DNA of 64,000 nucleotides from a virus, in the IMG/VR virus record IMGVR_UViG_3300047094_001064, positions 1 through 64,000 of that record. The stretch is one strand, 5' to 3'. Under the pieces are notes generated by a model, which ran no database searches, was not told where the DNA came from, and saw only the letters and a list, made by a program, of their open reading frames with translations. Numbering within the stretch: position 1 is the stretch's first letter; the number at the start of each line of letters is the position of its first letter. The position numbers were made by a program, and so were the translations under genes. Shown here piece after piece: positions 43,658 to 51,993 of the stretch.

Positions 43658-45092
43658 AAATCAATCCTTAAAAGGTAATCCAAAAATAAAACCCAATACT
43701 ATTGCTATTGCTGTTATTGATGATAGAGAAATAATAAAACACGACTTAGTAAGATACCTTGTAGAGACTTACACTGAAAATACTTTATTTAATTTACAAA
43801 AACGTAGATGCGATATATTAGGATTTTTTAAAGAAACAGAAATAGATGATATAATAGAAACTTCATATAAACAAAACTATGAATTATTAGTTATTATAAA
43901 AACGGGAACTTTTATTAACAGTAGTTTCTTTTTTGAAAATTTAAAAGAAATGATTAATAATAACATAGCTTTAATGGGACACGTTTTAGATTATAAAGAG
44001 TCTTATTATTTTTTACACGAACAATGTTTTTTTATAAACTTAAAGTCTTGGAAACTGTCAGGATCTCCTCAGTATTTTTCAACAGAAAACAATCTTATTA
44101 ATGTAGATAGATCAATTGATAATTTCCACGATAACTATACACCAAAATGGATTAAAGTAGGAAAAGATAAAAAGAAATATGATAAGACATTACCCGGAGG
44201 TTATTTGATATCTTCTCTATTAGAAAGTGGTTATAATGTAAGTCCATTTAAACACGAAAGAGATTTAAAATTCTTTACATATCATAGTGATACTATGAAG
44301 TCTTTAATGAAGTTTATTAATTTAAGTAATACAAAATATACAGTTGGTTTTTTTTCAACTGAAACTGAAACTATTAAGAATATTGATCTAAGGGATAAAA
44401 ATATAGATACAGTATTAAGTATTGCTTCTGCCTTTCACCCATTTAAATTAGTTAAGAAAACAAATATAGAAAGTACATTAAAAAATTTAATTATATATGA
44501 TTATAGTCCTGTGGCTATAGATGTATATAAAAATATGTTACACGTTTGGGATGGCAAGAACTATTTAAGTTTATTAAAAAACACAAAAACTTTTGAATTT
44601 AAAGCAGGTCATAATGAAGTACTATCTGAAAAAAGTTTTATAGAAATGATAGAATTATGTAATGGTAATTCAGATTGGATTGAATATTTTAATCATATTT
44701 GTAAATTAAATAAAGATTTTTTAACTGGTAACTTAATATCGGAAACTTTTCATAAAAAAATTACTAATAAATTAGAAAAAGATAATATCTGTCTATTTAA
44801 TGTAAGTAACATATTTACATATGAAACCGAAACGTTTTGGATAGATATATTTCAACGATATTTTTCTTTTTTCAATTTATATATGTTAATGAAACACAAC
44901 ACTAAGACGACTTACTTTTTAGGTTCATTATTTAATTTTGACAGTTTAATATCTACGAATGATTTTACACTTGAAGATTTTATTATAAAATCTAAAGAAT
45001 TAGCAATAACTCCTTGGCAAAAAGAAAGATTAAAAGACTTTGAAAGTTCTTTAATTAAAAGATATGAAGATATTAGCAATAAGAATAGGTAA
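43638..45092 (+). CDS. Unknown two-domain protein of the modification cassette
   Basis: I start at ATG 43638; a TTG four codons earlier is possible but unnecessary. The 484-residue product has an N-terminal half with IAIAVIDDREIIKHDLVRYL, LMGHVLDYKESYYFLHEQCF, FINLKSWK, reminiscent of GT-A-like proteins without a clear DxD. A second half has VLSIASAFHPFKLVKK and NLIIYDYSPVAIDVYKNMLH-VWDGKNY, like a Rossmann methyltransferase core. I recall similar two-part proteins in other marine T4-like phages beside glycosyltransferases. It overlaps both neighbours by 20-29 bases. Function unknown, probably carbohydrate-related. Confidence 0.6.
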   Translation: MNLFTSENQSLKGNPKIKPNTIAIAVIDDREIIKHDLVRYLVETYTENTLFNLQKRRCDILGFFKETEIDDIIETSYKQNYELLVIIKTGTFINSSFFFENLKEMINNNIALMGHVLDYKESYYFLHEQCFFINLKSWKLSGSPQYFSTENNLINVDRSIDNFHDNYTPKWIKVGKDKKKYDKTLPGGYLISSLLESGYNVSPFKHERDLKFFTYHSDTMKSLMKFINLSNTKYTVGFFSTETETIKNIDLRDKNIDTVLSIASAFHPFKLVKKTNIESTLKNLIIYDYSPVAIDVYKNMLHVWDGKNYLSLLKNTKTFEFKAGHNEVLSEKSFIEMIELCNGNSDWIEYFNHICKLNKDFLTGNLISETFHKKITNKLEKDNICLFNVSNIFTYETETFWIDIFQRYFSFFNLYMLMKHNTKTTYFLGSLFNFDSLISTNDFTLEDFIIKSKELAITPWQKERLKDFESSLIKRYEDISNKNR

Positions 45093-45768
45093 TAAGTACG
45101 GACCCGAGTACGAAACCTATTTAGAAAAAAAATTACCAGAATACGAATTTATATGGTTAAGAGAAGCATATGATAGTAGAGTACTATTACAGTGGAATAA
45201 AATGTATGGTATGGCTTTAGATATTGATGAACCTATCTGTGTTATAGATATTGATATATTATTAATTAATGAATATAAAAAACTATTTGAGTATCCTATT
45301 AATCGTGGAGAATTTTTAGCAATCCCTGGTTGGTGGAGAGATACTAAAAAAGAAGGATATAAAATTAATGGTGGATTTTTTAAATACTATCCGAAAGATT
45401 GTAAATATATCTATGATAAGTTTATGTCAAATATTGATTACTGGCAAAATTATTATATTAAAAAGGGTGTTACCACTGGTCCTGTAAACGGCGAACAATA
45501 TTTTGTTGAAGATAGTGTTAAAGAAAAATTAACTTTAAAAACTATACCAAATTCTTGGGTTACACGTTGGGTATCGAATGATATTATTGTAAGTTCTGAA
45601 GATAATAAACAATGGCAAACAAAGTTAACAACAAAATATAAAACATTAACAGGCAATCAATACATATACTTAGGTGGCGAATTTCACAATGATATAAAAT
45701 TGGTTCATTTTACTCACGCCATAAATAAACCTACTGAATGGAAAGAATACACAAAATTTAATGACTGA
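45064..45768 (+). CDS. GT-A-type glycosyltransferase
   Basis: This 234-residue protein begins MKILAIRIGNKYGPEYETYL, then a long WNKMYGMALDIDEPICVIDI-DILL segment with D62-x-D64 as the metal-binding DxD. Acceptor-side features are the W-rich IPGWWRDTKK and GGFFKYYPKDC; the C-terminus has LVHFTHAINKPTEW, the 'vHftG..KPw' ending typical of the GT8/GT32-like phage enzymes. It overlaps the preceding gene by 29 bases and the following by eight. The product is likely a sugar added to a fibre protein or host glycan; not proven. Confidence 0.75.
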   Translation: MKILAIRIGNKYGPEYETYLEKKLPEYEFIWLREAYDSRVLLQWNKMYGMALDIDEPICVIDIDILLINEYKKLFEYPINRGEFLAIPGWWRDTKKEGYKINGGFFKYYPKDCKYIYDKFMSNIDYWQNYYIKKGVTTGPVNGEQYFVEDSVKEKLTLKTIPNSWVTRWVSNDIIVSSEDNKQWQTKLTTKYKTLTGNQYIYLGGEFHNDIKLVHFTHAINKPTEWKEYTKFND

Positions 45769-47077
45769 TAAAAAACAATTTAGCTCATTTGAAAATATAG
45801 AAAAAGATTTTGTTGATGAAACAGGTATTGAATGGTTTTGTCCCGAACCCTATGGTAATATTTACACTGAAACAACTGGTGAATATAAAGCGTGCTGTTC
45901 TGGTGCAGATTTTTATGATGTTAAAACTGATACACATACTCCTATTGAGGCAATGAATTGTAGTAAGGCAAAAGAATTAAGAAAAGCTTTTGTTACCAAA
46001 GATAAAAAAATATTAAACGAACATTGTCAAATGTGTATTGTACAAGAGAAAAGTGGTATAAAAAGTTCTAGGCAATATTCAATGGAACACTATGTTGATA
46101 ATAAAACTGGTTTTGATAGTGCAGTAAAAATAGCTAAACAAGTAAAAGAAGATCCTAAAATAGATATTAAGCCAGAGTTTTTTCATACAATGGAGCACTT
46201 GGCTGGAGGAGGTAATTTTTGCAACTTAAAATGTTTAATGTGTCACCCTTATAAAAGTTCTTCTTTTGCAAGTGAGGCTTTAGAATTGGGAGAAGATATT
46301 AGCGTATTTAATGTAACTAAACCTTTAATAAAACCTCCAACTAATAAAAAAGTTAATGATGAAATACAAGGTTATATATTAGAAAGGTTAGATGAAATAA
46401 AATTTACTGGTGGTGAACCATTAATGATACCTTACAATTATGAATTGTTACAAAAAGCTGTAGATTTAAAAACATCTTACAAACAAAATTTAAGAATTAT
46501 TACTAATGGTACAAATATTCCTAAAATGAAAGGTAAAGATATTTTTGATTATATACCTCATTTTAAATATGTTACTTTTAATATTTCAATAGAAGCTTGG
46601 GGAGTAAGAAATAATTATATAAGATATCCTAGTGACTTTAATGAAATTTTAGATAACGCAAATAAACTAGCAAATACTTTTTCTAACGTTAGTGTTTCTT
46701 TTGTATCTACGATCAATTCTCTAAACATAGGTTATGTAGATGATTTTTTTAGATATCCACCGTTAGTTAATAAAAAATTTAGACAACCTGTTATGTCCTC
46801 TTACGTATTGAAATGGGAAGATTTTAAAACTGACTCATATCACGGTATGAATATATCTTCTTTACCTTATGATATTAGAGAAAAATATTTAAATAGATAC
46901 TATACATTAGAATCTGATGTTGCTATAAAAATGAGACCATATATAAAAATATTAGAAAATAGAGATCATAATATGGACGATACTAAAATCTTAATTAGTA
47001 GATTGAAAAAACGAGACAAGTTAAGAAATACAAATTTTTTAGAAATGTGGCCAGAGTGGGAAAAGTACTATGTATGA
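45761..47077 (+). CDS. Radical SAM protein with N-terminal twitch-like domain
   Basis: This 438-residue protein has the radical SAM core: CNLKCLMC (C154, C158, C161, the CxxxCxxC 4Fe-4S ligands), FTGGEPL (215-221, SAM binding), then LRIITNGT and FNISIEAWG strands. The 100 residues ahead hold a cysteine-rich twitch-like domain (C27, C45, C46, C67, C89 and C92: 'CC..' and HCQMC), an arrangement I know as an N-terminal-twitch radical SAM protein in phages. The auxiliary cluster suggests peptide or other macromolecular modification. It is coupled to both neighbours. Confidence 0.82.
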   Translation: MTDKKQFSSFENIEKDFVDETGIEWFCPEPYGNIYTETTGEYKACCSGADFYDVKTDTHTPIEAMNCSKAKELRKAFVTKDKKILNEHCQMCIVQEKSGIKSSRQYSMEHYVDNKTGFDSAVKIAKQVKEDPKIDIKPEFFHTMEHLAGGGNFCNLKCLMCHPYKSSSFASEALELGEDISVFNVTKPLIKPPTNKKVNDEIQGYILERLDEIKFTGGEPLMIPYNYELLQKAVDLKTSYKQNLRIITNGTNIPKMKGKDIFDYIPHFKYVTFNISIEAWGVRNNYIRYPSDFNEILDNANKLANTFSNVSVSFVSTINSLNIGYVDDFFRYPPLVNKKFRQPVMSSYVLKWEDFKTDSYHGMNISSLPYDIREKYLNRYYTLESDVAIKMRPYIKILENRDHNMDDTKILISRLKKRDKLRNTNFLEMWPEWEKYYV

Positions 47078-47645
47078 AATTAAAGAATTTAACGAACATT
47101 TAAATTTAAATTTTTTTTATAACAAATGTAACGAAAAAAAATTTTATAATAACAGTTCTAAAGAGAAGTTATATGATTCATTAAAAAATGAAAAAGAATT
47201 TAAATTGTGGATATTGTATTACAATAACAACCCTGTTGGTAGTACTGCTGTTCATAGTTTTGATGATGTAATGGGTACAAGTAGTTATAGAATATGTGCA
47301 AGAACGTGTGTACTTAGTGAAGAAACACATTTACATAATATAAGAACTTTAAACAAAACTATTTTACAACATCAAAATATAACCTCTCAATTTTTTATAC
47401 CTATATGTTTAGAGTGGGTTAATAAAAAAGGTAATGTATATATTACTACAAGTAACAAAGATGTAGCTAGTATGAAAGGTGTACATAATGTATATGCCCC
47501 TGCATTATCTAAAAAAGGTATATTAAAGAACATAAAAGACGTTCTTTATAAAGGAACAAAACAAACTGTATGGCAACTATTTCCTGATATTTTCTTAAAT
47601 AGTTTAAATAAGTATCATAAATGGGATTATAAATATATAAATTAA
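47070..47645 (+). CDS. Possible GNAT-like acyltransferase
   Basis: This 191-residue protein has KLWILYYNNNPVGSTAVHSF, MGTSSYRICARTCVLSEETH, and QFFIPICLEWVNKKGNVYIT, a strand order compatible with GNAT N-acetyltransferases (a 'G.iVGs....' first strand and an acceptor strand), but no clear acetyl-CoA Q/RxxGxG/A loop. It closes the cassette, overlapping the radical SAM gene by eight bases. Function is uncertain. Confidence 0.5.
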   Translation: MYEIKEFNEHLNLNFFYNKCNEKKFYNNSSKEKLYDSLKNEKEFKLWILYYNNNPVGSTAVHSFDDVMGTSSYRICARTCVLSEETHLHNIRTLNKTILQHQNITSQFFIPICLEWVNKKGNVYITTSNKDVASMKGVHNVYAPALSKKGILKNIKDVLYKGTKQTVWQLFPDIFLNSLNKYHKWDYKYIN

Positions 47646-47655
47646 GGAGTGAATT

Positions 47656-47844
47656 ATGACAATTAAAATTAATGGTAAAGATTATGATGAAACTAAATTT
47701 AGTGATAAATTAAAAAATTACATCATAGCAAGACAAGAGATACAAAACAATAAAACAAGATTAATTGTAGAACTTGAAAAAATAGACGTATTGACTGAAT
47801 ATTATAATAATAAGATAACAGAAGAATTAAAAATAGAAAGTTAA
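47656..47844 (+). CDS. 62-residue DUF6447-like small protein
   Basis: A GGAG site lies 11 bases upstream of the ATG. The product reads MTIKINGKDYDETKFSDKLK, then an amphipathic helix (QEIQNNKTRLIVELEKIDVL). 'I.I.GK.YD...LSd..K..i....i...i..l...l..l..y' is the pattern of the short DUF6447-type phage proteins. Function unknown. Confidence 0.55.
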   Translation: MTIKINGKDYDETKFSDKLKNYIIARQEIQNNKTRLIVELEKIDVLTEYYNNKITEELKIES

Positions 47845-47850
47845 TATTAA

Positions 47851-48192
47851 ATGGCAGCTGTAGCAAACCTATCAATAGATCAAGGAGCAACATTTTCTTC
47901 AGATGTTACGATTAAAGGATTTGATGGAAATGTTTTTAACTTGACAGGTTACACAGCTAGAGCAAAGTTAGCCAAAGGTTATTCATCTACAAGAACAAGA
48001 ACAAATATTACTTGTACTATTGCCAATGACGCCACTTCTGGCGTAATTACATTGTCTCTTACAGATGCTCAAACTGCTGCTTTAGACGCAGAAAGATATG
48101 TTTACGACTTGGAAATAGTCTCAGGTAACGGTGTAGTTACAAGAGCTTTAGAAGGTATAATAACTGTTAGACCAGAAGTTACTACCGCTTAA
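47851..48192 (+). CDS. Beta-sandwich virion protein (113 residues)
   Basis: This protein starts ANLSIDQGATFSSDVTIKGF, then LTGYTARAKLAKGYSST and SGVITLSLTDAQTAALDAER-YVYDLEI, closing ALEGIITVRPEVT. The 'qG.tf...v.l.d..g.p.dltgy.a...ir......t.v........i.l.l....t..l..g.YvYDlel' pattern is the phage baseplate/fibre-linked beta-sandwich found in many tailed phages. It likely decorates or connects fibres. Confidence 0.7.
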   Translation: MAAVANLSIDQGATFSSDVTIKGFDGNVFNLTGYTARAKLAKGYSSTRTRTNITCTIANDATSGVITLSLTDAQTAALDAERYVYDLEIVSGNGVVTRALEGIITVRPEVTTA

Positions 48193-48219
48193 TTATTGTA
48201 TATTATAAGTTAAAATTAA

Positions 48220-48227
48220 TATAAATA
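48220..48227 (+). promoter_or_regulatory. Late promoter box for the fibre operon
   Basis: TATAAATA, 18 bases upstream of the ATG at 48246, with AAAAAGG between. Confidence 0.6.
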
Positions 48228-48245
48228 TAGAGAAAAAGGTACTGA

Positions 48246-48530
48246 ATGGCTAACATAACTGCTACTATTAATTCTAATAATACAACTAGCGCACAGATTA
48301 ACTCACCGACTTCAACGGGTCCTCAAAGAGTATCAATTACTATACCTGCGGGTTCAGCAGTTGTTAATGGCCAATTACAATTAAAATTATTAGCAGATGT
48401 AGATACTGTAACGGAAGGTTTAAATGATGGCGCAATGTTACAATATAGAGCAAGCGATCAAAAATTTGTTACACGTAACGAAATAATTACTACTACAGGA
48501 AATCTTACTATGAACGGAGGAGAGTACTAA
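48246..48530 (+). CDS. Short fibre N-terminal protein
   Basis: This 94-residue protein has NITATINSNNTTSAQINSPT, an 'RVSITIPAGSAVVNGQLQLK LLADVDT' stretch, 'LNDGAMLQYRASDQKFVTRN' and a C-terminus NGGEY. The 'l..LaDVDt...l.dGa.L.Y.a...kFv..n.i' string is a very common fibre-attachment element. It shares a '[ND]GG[ES]Y' terminus with the downstream 708-residue fibre. Confidence 0.65.
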   Translation: MANITATINSNNTTSAQINSPTSTGPQRVSITIPAGSAVVNGQLQLKLLADVDTVTEGLNDGAMLQYRASDQKFVTRNEIITTTGNLTMNGGEY

Positions 48531-48533
48531 TTA

Positions 48534-50660
48534 ATGGCAACAATTTTAAGGATAAAACGTTCATCAGCTGCAGGAAAACCCGCTACACTTAAATTAGGGG
48601 AAATTGCTTATGCTTATGGTACTACGCCCGGTAGTTTTCCAAAACAATTATTTTTAGGGGTAGATGGTGTTGATGGAAATGGTGATGCCCAACGTATTGC
48701 AGTAATAGGTGGAGAATTTTTTACAGCATTATTAGATCATGCACCAGGTACATTAACTGCTGGTTCAAGTATAATTGTAGATTCTAATAAAGCTATTGAT
48801 TCTTTAATTATTGGTAACTCAACATCTTTAGGTGGTGAATTACAATTAAAAGAAGCTACTGATAATGGTGCTAATTATATAGGATTAAAAGCTCCTAATA
48901 ATGTTGCAGTAACTAAAGTTTATACACTACCTTTATTAGATGGTAGTTCTGGACAGTATTTAAAAACTGATGGTAATGGCCAATTATCTTTTGGCGTTGC
49001 AGATGAATTTGTTATAGGAAATAATACTTCTTCAGGCGGGGTATTAAAATTAAATGAAGCGACAAATAATGGAACTAATTATGTAGGATTTCAAGCTCCT
49101 GTTGCTCTTGCTGGTAATCAAATTTGGACATTACCTGCAGTAGATGGAGCTAATGAAGAATATTTAAAGACAGATGGTGCAGGTAATTTATCTTTTGGTA
49201 TAGCAAACAATATAAATGTAGGTAATAGTTCTTCTGTAACTGGTAGTATTAGATTTAGAGAACTTACTACTAACGGAACAAATTATGTAGAATTAAAAGC
49301 TCCAACCGCACTTGCAGCTAATAGATCTTTTACTTTACCTTCAACAGATGGAACTGCTGGTCAATATTTAAAAACTGACGGTTCAGGTAATTTAGCTTTT
49401 CAAACAGTTGATACTACACTTGAAATATCCACTGATTCTGGTTCAGGATCTTTTGAAACAAATCAAACATTAACAATTGCCGGCGGTACAGCATTAGATT
49501 CATCTTTTGATGATGCGACAAATACAATTACAATTAATGTAACTAATAGTTCAATTGGTACAACTCAATTAACTGATGCTGGTGTTACAAACGTAAAATT
49601 AGCAAACTCTACAATCATATTAGGTAGTTCAACATTAACTTTAGGTGCAACAACAACTGATATTGCAGGATTAACTTCTTTAGTAGTAGATGACATTACA
49701 ATTAATGGTCAAACAATTTCAACAACTGCTTCAAATAAAGATATTACTTTAACTCCTCACGGAACAGGCACAGTTGTAGTTCCAGCAGGATATAAAGACA
49801 GAGCAGGATTTACTGATGATTCTTTAACAACAAAACAATATGTTGATTCAGTTGCTTCAGGTTTAAATGTAAAAGATTCTGTTAGAGCTGCTTCTACAGC
49901 AAATTTAGTTGCAACATATTCTAATGGAACATTCGGTGTAGGTGCAACATTAACATCTAATTCAAGTGGAAGAATTGTTTTAGATGATATTCTTGTTCCT
50001 TTAAATAGCAGAGTTTTAATTAAAGATCAAACTTTACAAGAACATAATGGTATATATAAAGTAACTGTAATTGGTGACAGTTCAACATCTTGGGTTTTAA
50101 CAAGAGATGTAGAAGCTGATACATCAGCAGAATTAACTGGCGGTTCTTTTGTATTCGTTGAAGAAGGAACAATTGGTGCTGATAATGGTTACGTATTTAC
50201 TCATACAGGTGCTCCAACAATGGGTAGTACTGCATTACCAGTTTCTCAATTTTCTGGTGCAGGACAAATTACTGCTGGAGCAGCATTATCTAAAATTGGT
50301 AATCAATTAGATGTAAATGTAGATAATAGTTCTATAGAAGTAAATGCTGATGCTTTAAGAATTAAAGCGTTAGGTGTAACAAATAGTATGTTAGCTGGTT
50401 CTATTGCAAATAGTAAATTAGCTTATCCTACAATTACAATATCAGACGAAAGTTCTACACAAGGCTCTATATCTTTAGGTCAAAATTTTGAAATTTTGGC
50501 AGGAGAAGGTATAGATACACAAATTAATGGAAACATATTAAGAATTATTGGTGAATTGGCTTCAAATTCAAATATTGGAGTTGCGTCATTTCATTTAGAT
50601 AATTTTGCAGTATCATCAGGTGTTGTTACTGTATCAACAATAGACGGAGGAAGCTACTAA
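48534..50660 (+). CDS. Tail fibre protein with three internal repeats (708 residues)
   Basis: The N-terminus (LRIKRSSAAGKPATLKLGEI and YAYGTTPG, then FFTALLDHAPGTLTAGSSII) is the conserved attachment domain of marine T4-like fibres. Three consecutive repeats of about 65 residues follow ('IGN.[TS]S.GG.L.L.EAT.NG.NY[VI]G..AP....', '.TLP..DG....YLKTDG.G.LSF'), at about 90-295. Then come an 'LTDAGVTNVKLANSTI' shaft, TASNKDITLTPHGTGTVVVP, and a QYVDSVASGLNVKDSVRAAS domain. It ends with VVTVSTIDGGSY. Rapidly variable host-recognition region expected. Confidence 0.75.
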   Translation: MATILRIKRSSAAGKPATLKLGEIAYAYGTTPGSFPKQLFLGVDGVDGNGDAQRIAVIGGEFFTALLDHAPGTLTAGSSIIVDSNKAIDSLIIGNSTSLGGELQLKEATDNGANYIGLKAPNNVAVTKVYTLPLLDGSSGQYLKTDGNGQLSFGVADEFVIGNNTSSGGVLKLNEATNNGTNYVGFQAPVALAGNQIWTLPAVDGANEEYLKTDGAGNLSFGIANNINVGNSSSVTGSIRFRELTTNGTNYVELKAPTALAANRSFTLPSTDGTAGQYLKTDGSGNLAFQTVDTTLEISTDSGSGSFETNQTLTIAGGTALDSSFDDATNTITINVTNSSIGTTQLTDAGVTNVKLANSTIILGSSTLTLGATTTDIAGLTSLVVDDITINGQTISTTASNKDITLTPHGTGTVVVPAGYKDRAGFTDDSLTTKQYVDSVASGLNVKDSVRAASTANLVATYSNGTFGVGATLTSNSSGRIVLDDILVPLNSRVLIKDQTLQEHNGIYKVTVIGDSSTSWVLTRDVEADTSAELTGGSFVFVEEGTIGADNGYVFTHTGAPTMGSTALPVSQFSGAGQITAGAALSKIGNQLDVNVDNSSIEVNADALRIKALGVTNSMLAGSIANSKLAYPTITISDESSTQGSISLGQNFEILAGEGIDTQINGNILRIIGELASNSNIGVASFHLDNFAVSSGVVTVSTIDGGSY

Positions 50661-50800
50661 TGGCATTTTTAACTTGGCATTTAATTGCAATACTTACAGT
50701 TATGGCCGTATCTTTTTTAATAGGATATAGCGTAGGTAAAAAAGAAGATAGAAGAAATTACAATTATATTGATAGACTAAAAAATTTATTTAAAAAATAA
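50660..50800 (+). CDS. 46-residue single-pass membrane protein
   Basis: The ATG shares its first base with the fibre stop (TAATG). The product MAFLTWHLIAILTVMAVSFL IGYSVGKK continues with a charged tail DRRNYNYIDRLKNLFKK. One N-terminal helix with a basic cytoplasmic tail resembles small holin- or spanin-like phage proteins, but there is no lysis gene next to it. It is a real-looking gene too short for routine calling. Confidence 0.6.
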   Translation: MAFLTWHLIAILTVMAVSFLIGYSVGKKEDRRNYNYIDRLKNLFKK

Positions 50801-50807
50801 TTAAATT

Positions 50808-51188
50808 ATGACAACTGTAATTAAACCAAAACGTTCGGAAACCCTTAACGCCGTTCCTTTACCAGGTCAACTAGAAGTAGGAGAGTTGGCAATTAATATA
50901 ACGGATGGTAAACTATTTACAAAAAAAACTGATGGTACTATAAAAGAATTAGGAGGTGCCGGTGCAGTTAGTTTACAAGCGGCTACAAACTCTGGTAATA
51001 TTACAACTAATGATATAGTATTGAATGGATCTAATTTAGTTTTCGAAGGAAGTATTGACGATACTTTTGAAACAATTTTAACTGTAGAAAATCCTACACA
51101 AGATAGAACAATTACAATACCAAATCAAAGTGGGGCATTAGCAATGGATGGAGATGCGTTAGCATACTCTATAGTTTTTGGATCATAG
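50808..51188 (+). CDS. Short fibre/attachment protein (126 residues)
   Basis: It opens with the fibre-attachment motif TTVIKPKRSETLNAVPLPGQ, LEVGELAINITDGKLFTKKT, then DGTIKELG. The 'kRs.....P....L..GElAiN..dgkLf.k..dGti..l' opening is widespread on phage fibre proteins. The C-terminus has 'TILTVENPTQDRTITIPNQS', a strand repeat. It may be an adaptor or trimming remnant of a longer fibre. Confidence 0.65.
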   Translation: MTTVIKPKRSETLNAVPLPGQLEVGELAINITDGKLFTKKTDGTIKELGGAGAVSLQAATNSGNITTNDIVLNGSNLVFEGSIDDTFETILTVENPTQDRTITIPNQSGALAMDGDALAYSIVFGS

Positions 51189-51196
51189 GATAAAAA

Positions 51197-51526
51197 ATGG
51201 CAAGTGCATTTAAAAGTAAAGCTGCAGTTTTAGGAACAGTTAATAGTTCAGCGGCAACTATATATACTTGTCCAGCAGGTACAAAGGCAGTTATACACGC
51301 AGTTTATATATCTAATACTAATGAAAGTTTAGATATTAATGCTAGTATAACAATAACTGTTGATGCTGTATCTTATTTTTATTATTTGGGTAAAGATTTA
51401 AACGTGGTTTCCGGAAATACACTAGTATTAGATAAACCAATAAACATGCAACAAAATGATAGATTGCGTGTATGGTGTGATGTTTCTGGGGGTAATGTTT
51501 TTTTAAGTATTTTAGAAATAACATAA
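51197..51526 (+). CDS. Conserved small beta-rich virion protein (109 residues)
   Basis: This compact beta protein reads LGTVNSSAATIYTCPAGTKA, VIHAVYISNTNESLDINASI, with a 'DKPINMQQNDRLRVW' late strand. The pattern 'tvyt.pag..a.v..i.vsN......sv.i.v...........v.g..tl.l....l.l..gD.l.v' is that of a short adhesin or capsid-decoration-like fold common in tailed phages. Exact role unknown. Confidence 0.6.
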   Translation: MASAFKSKAAVLGTVNSSAATIYTCPAGTKAVIHAVYISNTNESLDINASITITVDAVSYFYYLGKDLNVVSGNTLVLDKPINMQQNDRLRVWCDVSGGNVFLSILEIT

Positions 51527-51533
51527 AAGGTTT

Positions 51534-51541
51534 TATAAATA
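51534..51541 (+). promoter_or_regulatory. Late promoter box for the 51.5-kb gene
   Basis: TATAAATA, 16 bases upstream of the ATG at 51558. Confidence 0.6.
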
Positions 51542-51557
51542 GTAAGAAAGATTTTAA

Positions 51558-51977
51558 ATGGCATATCTAGTATCAACACAACCTGATATCGGCGGTTATA
51601 GTAGAACTGCTGCCGTACATACACTAAGAAAAGATGATACTGGGATTTTATATTATACTAAAGTAAAGTTTTTTGGTGATAGTGGTACAATAGATTTATC
51701 AAATGGACAAGGATTTCCTTATTCAGTTGAGCAAGTTGAAACAGGATTAGCAACTGATGAACAAACATTACATAATACAATTCCACTATTAACTGATGAA
51801 GGAACTACTGTAAGAGATTATAATTATCTACATAGAAATTATGATCAAATAAAAGTAGATCAAAAAAAAGTAACTTATTATGTTAACGACATTGGATTTT
51901 TAGTTGCAAGATATGATGCAAATTATTTATATTCAGCAACACAAAATGGTGCAACAGCAAACTGGATTGCTCCATAA
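51558..51977 (+). CDS. Conserved fibre-region protein (139 residues)
   Basis: This 139-residue protein reads YLVSTQPDIGGYSRTAAVHT, LRKDDTGILYYTKVKFFGDS, and later FLVARYDANYLYSATQNGAT. The central TDEGTTVRDYNYLHRNYDQI segment is charged. I recognise it only as a recurrent partner of the fibre with aromatic repeats that follows. No domain assignment. Confidence 0.5.
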   Translation: MAYLVSTQPDIGGYSRTAAVHTLRKDDTGILYYTKVKFFGDSGTIDLSNGQGFPYSVEQVETGLATDEQTLHNTIPLLTDEGTTVRDYNYLHRNYDQIKVDQKKVTYYVNDIGFLVARYDANYLYSATQNGATANWIAP

Positions 51978-51993
51978 ACAAAAAGAGAGATAG

